Source of the DNA: Chryseobacterium sp. SNU WT5 | GTDB lineage: Bacteria > Bacteroidota > Bacteroidia > Flavobacteriales > Weeksellaceae | Direction: 5' to 3' | DNA: 64,000 nt | Assembly: GCF_007362475.1 (NCBI RefSeq) | Contig: NZ_CP041687.1 | Coordinates: 2,542,001-2,606,000 of the forward strand | In this document: positions 61,361 through 64,000 of the stretch, in pieces | Layout of the letters: every line of letters begins with the position of its first letter | Position numbering within the stretch: the first letter of the stretch is position 1 | Notes under the pieces: generated by a model | Told to the model about the DNA's origin: nothing | Databases searched by the model: none | The model's input: only the letters and a program-made list of their open reading frames with translations | Position numbers and translations under genes: made by a program

Positions 61361-62803
61361 TTACTTCATTGGAATATTTGCTAAAATCTCTTTTAAGAAT
61401 CCCCAGTATTTTTGAACGGACGGGATACTGGCTTTCTCATCCGGCGAGTGTGCCCCACGGATCGTCGGTCCGAAACTTACCATTTCCATTTCAGGATAAT
61501 TAGCGCCAATAATACCACATTCTAAACCAGCATGACATGCAACCACTTGTGGCTTTTCACCGAAGTCTTTTTCGTAGATCTTCTCCATTACCTGTACGAT
61601 TTCAGAACCTGGTTTCGGTTTCCAACCTGGATATGAACCATTAAACTCCACTTCCATTCCTGCCAGTTCATAAACTGATTTTAATTGCTCTGCAACTGCA
61701 TATTTTGAAGAATCAACAGACGAACGTGAAAGATTTAGAATCTTCAATCCTCCATTTTTTAATTCTACTCTTGCAATATTGTTAGAAGCCTCTACCAGAT
61801 CTTCGACATCGGGTGACATTCTATAAACACCGTTGTGCGCTGATTTTAAAGCTAAAATAATTTTTTTAGAATCTTCTTCAGAAATCGCTTTTTCAGCGGA
61901 GGTGAAATTCTCGATATTAATAAGTAAATCTTTTTCAACAGACTCAAATTCTTGCATTATTGCAAATTTCATTTCATTTGCCTGCTCGATAAATTCCACT
62001 GCATTTCTTACGGATAAAACTGCATTCCCTTCTCTAGGGATGGCATTTCGTAAACTGCCGCTGTCGATAGAAATCAACTGGATGATTTGGTTTTCAAGCC
62101 CAGAATATAATAATCTTCCTAAAAGAACATTGGAGTTTCCGAAACCTTTATGAATATCCATTCCTGAATGTCCACCTTGTAAACCTTTAACCGTGATTTT
62201 TACGATTTGCCCTTTTGCATCTTGTAATCCGTAATTTTGTGATGCAGTTACATCAATTCCGCCTGCACAACCAATATCGATTTCATCATCTTCCTCAGTA
62301 TCCAGATTTAATAGTATTTGACCTTCAAGCTCACCAGGTTTTAAACCGAATGCACCAGTCATACCCGTTTCTTCATCTATGGTAAAAAGTGCTTCCAAAG
62401 CTGGATGAGGAATATCATTGCTTTCCAAAATACTCATTATCGATGCAACTCCCAATCCATTATCTGCTCCTAAAGTAGTCCCTTTTGCTTTTACCCAATC
62501 TCCAACAACTTCCATCTGTATCCCTTCGGTTTCAAAATCGAAATTCACATCATTATTTTTCTGACAAACCATGTCCAGATGAGACTGTAAGATGATTGAT
62601 TTTCGATCTTCCATTCCTGATGTCGCAGGTTTTTTGATGATTACATTTCCTACTTCATCAACTCTGGTTTCTAAACTGAGCTTTTCGCCAAAATTCTTGA
62701 TAAATTCAATCACTTTTTCTTCTTTTTTTGATGGTCGGGGAACTGAATTCAGAGCTGAAAAATTTTTCCAGATAATTTGCGGTTCGAGTTGTGATAATTC
62801 CAT
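61361..62803 (-). CDS. pepD: Aminoacyl-histidine dipeptidase (PepD-type, M20)
   Basis: 480 residues of the M20 family in the PepD (beta-Ala-His dipeptidase) branch. Zinc ligands: His75 and Asp77 in ILQSHLDMVCQ, Asp in TLGADNGLGV, Glu-Glu in DEETGMTG and Asp in LNLDTEEDDE, plus the terminal His in GAHSPDEKAS. It cleaves Xaa-His dipeptides in the cytosol. It has its own -7 element (TAATTTTG, minus strand, 62822-62829) and terminator. Confidence 0.93.
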   Translation of the reverse strand: MELSQLEPQIIWKNFSALNSVPRPSKKEEKVIEFIKNFGEKLSLETRVDEVGNVIIKKPATSGMEDRKSIILQSHLDMVCQKNNDVNFDFETEGIQMEVVGDWVKAKGTTLGADNGLGVASIMSILESNDIPHPALEALFTIDEETGMTGAFGLKPGELEGQILLNLDTEEDDEIDIGCAGGIDVTASQNYGLQDAKGQIVKITVKGLQGGHSGMDIHKGFGNSNVLLGRLLYSGLENQIIQLISIDSGSLRNAIPREGNAVLSVRNAVEFIEQANEMKFAIMQEFESVEKDLLINIENFTSAEKAISEEDSKKIILALKSAHNGVYRMSPDVEDLVEASNNIARVELKNGGLKILNLSRSSVDSSKYAVAEQLKSVYELAGMEVEFNGSYPGWKPKPGSEIVQVMEKIYEKDFGEKPQVVACHAGLECGIIGANYPEMEMVSFGPTIRGAHSPDEKASIPSVQKYWGFLKEILANIPMK

Positions 62804-62821
62804 TTTATAATTTATTTAGTC

Positions 62822-62829
62822 CAAAATTA
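62822..62829 (-). promoter_or_regulatory. Putative -7 element of pepD
   Basis: TAATTTTG on the minus strand, 19 bases before the ATG at 62803. It lies just outside the terminator of the next gene. Confidence 0.45.
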
Positions 62830-62833
62830 CGAA

Positions 62834-62865
62834 TAAAAAAACGCTCTTGAAATTTTCAAAAGCGT
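62834..62865 (-). terminator. Terminator after the 62888 lipoprotein gene
   Basis: ACGCTTTTGAAAA pairs with TTTCAAGAGCGT (one mismatch) on the minus strand, followed by seven T; 22 bases behind the stop. Confidence 0.75.
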
Positions 62866-62887
62866 AATATTTTATATTTAAGAGTAT

Positions 62888-63382
62888 TTAACAACCACAT
62901 TCTCCATAAATCGAGGTAATGGTTTTTTCGCCCTTTTTATTTTCGACGGTCATCGTTCCTTCAAACATCATTACCTCTTCCATTTCTTTGATTTTCTTTC
63001 CATCAATGGTAATCGTAACATCATCGTTTTTGATAGTTTTACTGAAGTTCTCAGGATCAAAATCACCTTCTTTCATTGGGATTTTTACCATTTTATCATC
63101 AATTTTTACATATGCAGTGTTGCCGTAATCATCAATATAAATATATTTTTCTTGGTCGAAATCTTCTTTGTTTTTAGAGAAATAACAGGAGCAACCATTT
63201 ACTTCAGCAGGAAATTTAAAAATTCCCAGATTGATCTCATTAGGCGTTCCCGACCCGTGGATATCTGCAGAATCAACTTGAATCGCCGCAGAATCATTTT
63301 TAATAAGAATGTTATCTACGGTTTTACTTTCTTTCTGGCATGAAAACAACATTACCAAAGGAATTAGAAATAATTTTTTCAT
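62888..63382 (-). CDS. Small lipoprotein of unknown function
   Basis: 164 residues with a lipoprotein signal (MKKLFLIPLVMLFSC, Cys15). The mature protein has two Cys pairs: NGCSCYFSK in the middle (about residues 62-70) and GECGC at the very C-terminus, which may bind a metal or form disulfides. Between them is a charged strand-rich region (YIYIDDYGNTAYVKIDDKMVKIP, DDVTITIDGKKIKEMEEV). I do not recognise the family. A single gene between two other minus-strand genes. Confidence 0.75.
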   Translation of the reverse strand: MKKLFLIPLVMLFSCQKESKTVDNILIKNDSAAIQVDSADIHGSGTPNEINLGIFKFPAEVNGCSCYFSKNKEDFDQEKYIYIDDYGNTAYVKIDDKMVKIPMKEGDFDPENFSKTIKNDDVTITIDGKKIKEMEEVMMFEGTMTVENKKGEKTITSIYGECGC

Positions 63383-63407
63383 TCGAAATATTTATAAAGT
63401 TACTATT

Positions 63408-64000
63408 TTATCCACGCGACCTTTCAAGTAATACCATCATTAAGAATGATAAAACCACTAAGGACTCATCTTGATCATCAATATCTTTTAGACGGTCTAA
63501 CTGAAATCTTCTACCAATTAAAGAGGGCATTTTTTTTAATTTGAAATATTCTGTGCCATTTGCATCCTTTACAGTGTAAGATGGGTTTAAAAAATAGCCG
63601 GTGAACATACCAATAACTGGTATCTCACCTACAATGCCATCAAATATTTTCACCCAAGCATTGTCCTCGCTTATTTGAAATTTTGTCTGGTCGTTTTCGT
63701 CTAAAATGTCGTAGTGAGATTTCCAAAAAGAGCGCATTCCTTTTCGGGCAAGCCTACCATAATTCTGTTTATTCACAAGATCTTGCATGGAATAACTTGC
63801 ATTAAAATCTAACCAACGATCTGCTTTAATTCTAAACAGTTCTTTAGATTTTGATTCATCATTAAAAACGATCACATCTTCTTTAAGTTTGAACATTTTC
63901 TGACGAACATAAGCAACATAATTACCATTTTTATCGGTAATATTAAAGTCACTTGAAAGCGTTGTAATTTTGAATTTGAAGTCAAGCGGATAATTGAGGT
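63408..64000 (-). CDS. LURP-one/phospholipid-scramblase-like protein (5' end outside window)
   Basis: The frame continues past the first ATG (63896) to the right edge without a stop, reading LDFKFKITTLSSDFNITDKNGNYVAYVRQKM in front of it, so the gene starts outside the window. Repeated beta elements of the type 'f.v.D.nG..ly.vr.k' (DFNITDKNGNYVAYVRQKMFKL, YDILDENDQTKFQISED and YTVKDANGTEYFKLKKMP) fit the LURP-one-related / scramblase-like fold. Ends VVLSFLMMVLLERSRG, a short hydrophobic tail. The function of bacterial members is unknown. Confidence 0.7.
   Translation of the reverse strand, partial: LNYPLDFKFKITTLSSDFNITDKNGNYVAYVRQKMFKLKEDVIVFNDESKSKELFRIKADRWLDFNASYSMQDLVNKQNYGRLARKGMRSFWKSHYDILDENDQTKFQISEDNAWVKIFDGIVGEIPVIGMFTGYFLNPSYTVKDANGTEYFKLKKMPSLIGRRFQLDRLKDIDDQDESLVVLSFLMMVLLERSRG

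Noticed and set aside
1-64000. CRISPR arrays, tRNA or rRNA genes, integrases and complete insertion sequences
   Set aside because: I read the gaps for regular spaced repeats, cloverleaf ends and transposase motifs and saw none; the repeats present are palindromic or dispersed.

Overview
The window looks like a piece of chromosome from a flavobacterium of the Chryseobacterium/Kaistella group (Bacteroidota, Weeksellaceae). The basis is an AT-rich genome, promoters with the Bacteroidota -7 pattern TAnnTTTG, a fused E1 alpha/beta dehydrogenase, a GyrA with Thr83, DUF4286, DUF6705-like and SnoaL-type proteins, many lipoproteins, and the characteristic long REP-like palindromic repeats. No tRNA, rRNA, CRISPR array, integrase or complete insertion sequence was seen.

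Layout. 1-3.7 kb: end of an AIR-synthase-like gene, a ThiE-like protein, a Trm112-like protein, the Ada alkylation-repair regulator, two small enzymes and a 52-residue membrane protein. 3.9-6.9 kb: a lysine-degradation pair (aldehyde dehydrogenase plus L-lysine 6-transaminase). 7-11.8 kb: fused 2-oxoacid dehydrogenase E1 and dihydrolipoamide dehydrogenase. 11.8-22.9 kb: an accessory, repeat-rich, gene-decay zone. 22.9-36.9 kb: housekeeping genes (patatin, DgkA, M28 peptidase, the serC-serA-DUF1015 operon, ferredoxin, LuxC-like reductase, gyrA, a TPR protein, aminopeptidase P). 37-44.6 kb: mostly minus-strand hydrolases and small lipoproteins. 44.6-47 kb: an orphan subtilisin-like protease beside a REP element. 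47-55.4 kb: mnmE, a BCCT transporter, a MocR-type regulator diverging from a TonB receptor, and bioB. 55.7-64 kb: cold-shock protein, lipoproteins, a universal stress protein/GNAT/racemase/AraC cluster, PepD, and a LURP-one-like gene running off the right end.

The most interesting part is 12.2-19.3 kb. Four cassettes are laid head to tail. Each has all or part of a common secreted leader (a Cys/Thr-rich linker, then an acidic Tyr/Gly/Pro-rich linker ending in DGTRPNV) followed by a C-terminal domain with a JAMM/JAB-type metal-binding pattern (HxH...S..D), and then a small exported partner protein. Cassettes 1, 3 and 4 carry one C-terminal type and one partner family (DUF6705/lipocalin-like, W-x-W). 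Cassette 2 carries a different JAMM type and an unrelated lipoprotein partner. This co-variation resembles polymorphic effector/immunity systems. All four effector genes are broken, three of the breaks being indels in 7-base A or T runs shared between paralogues, while all four partner genes are intact. This could be decay with retained immunity, or frame control by homopolymer slippage. The sequence alone does not decide between these, and homopolymer sequencing error must be excluded.
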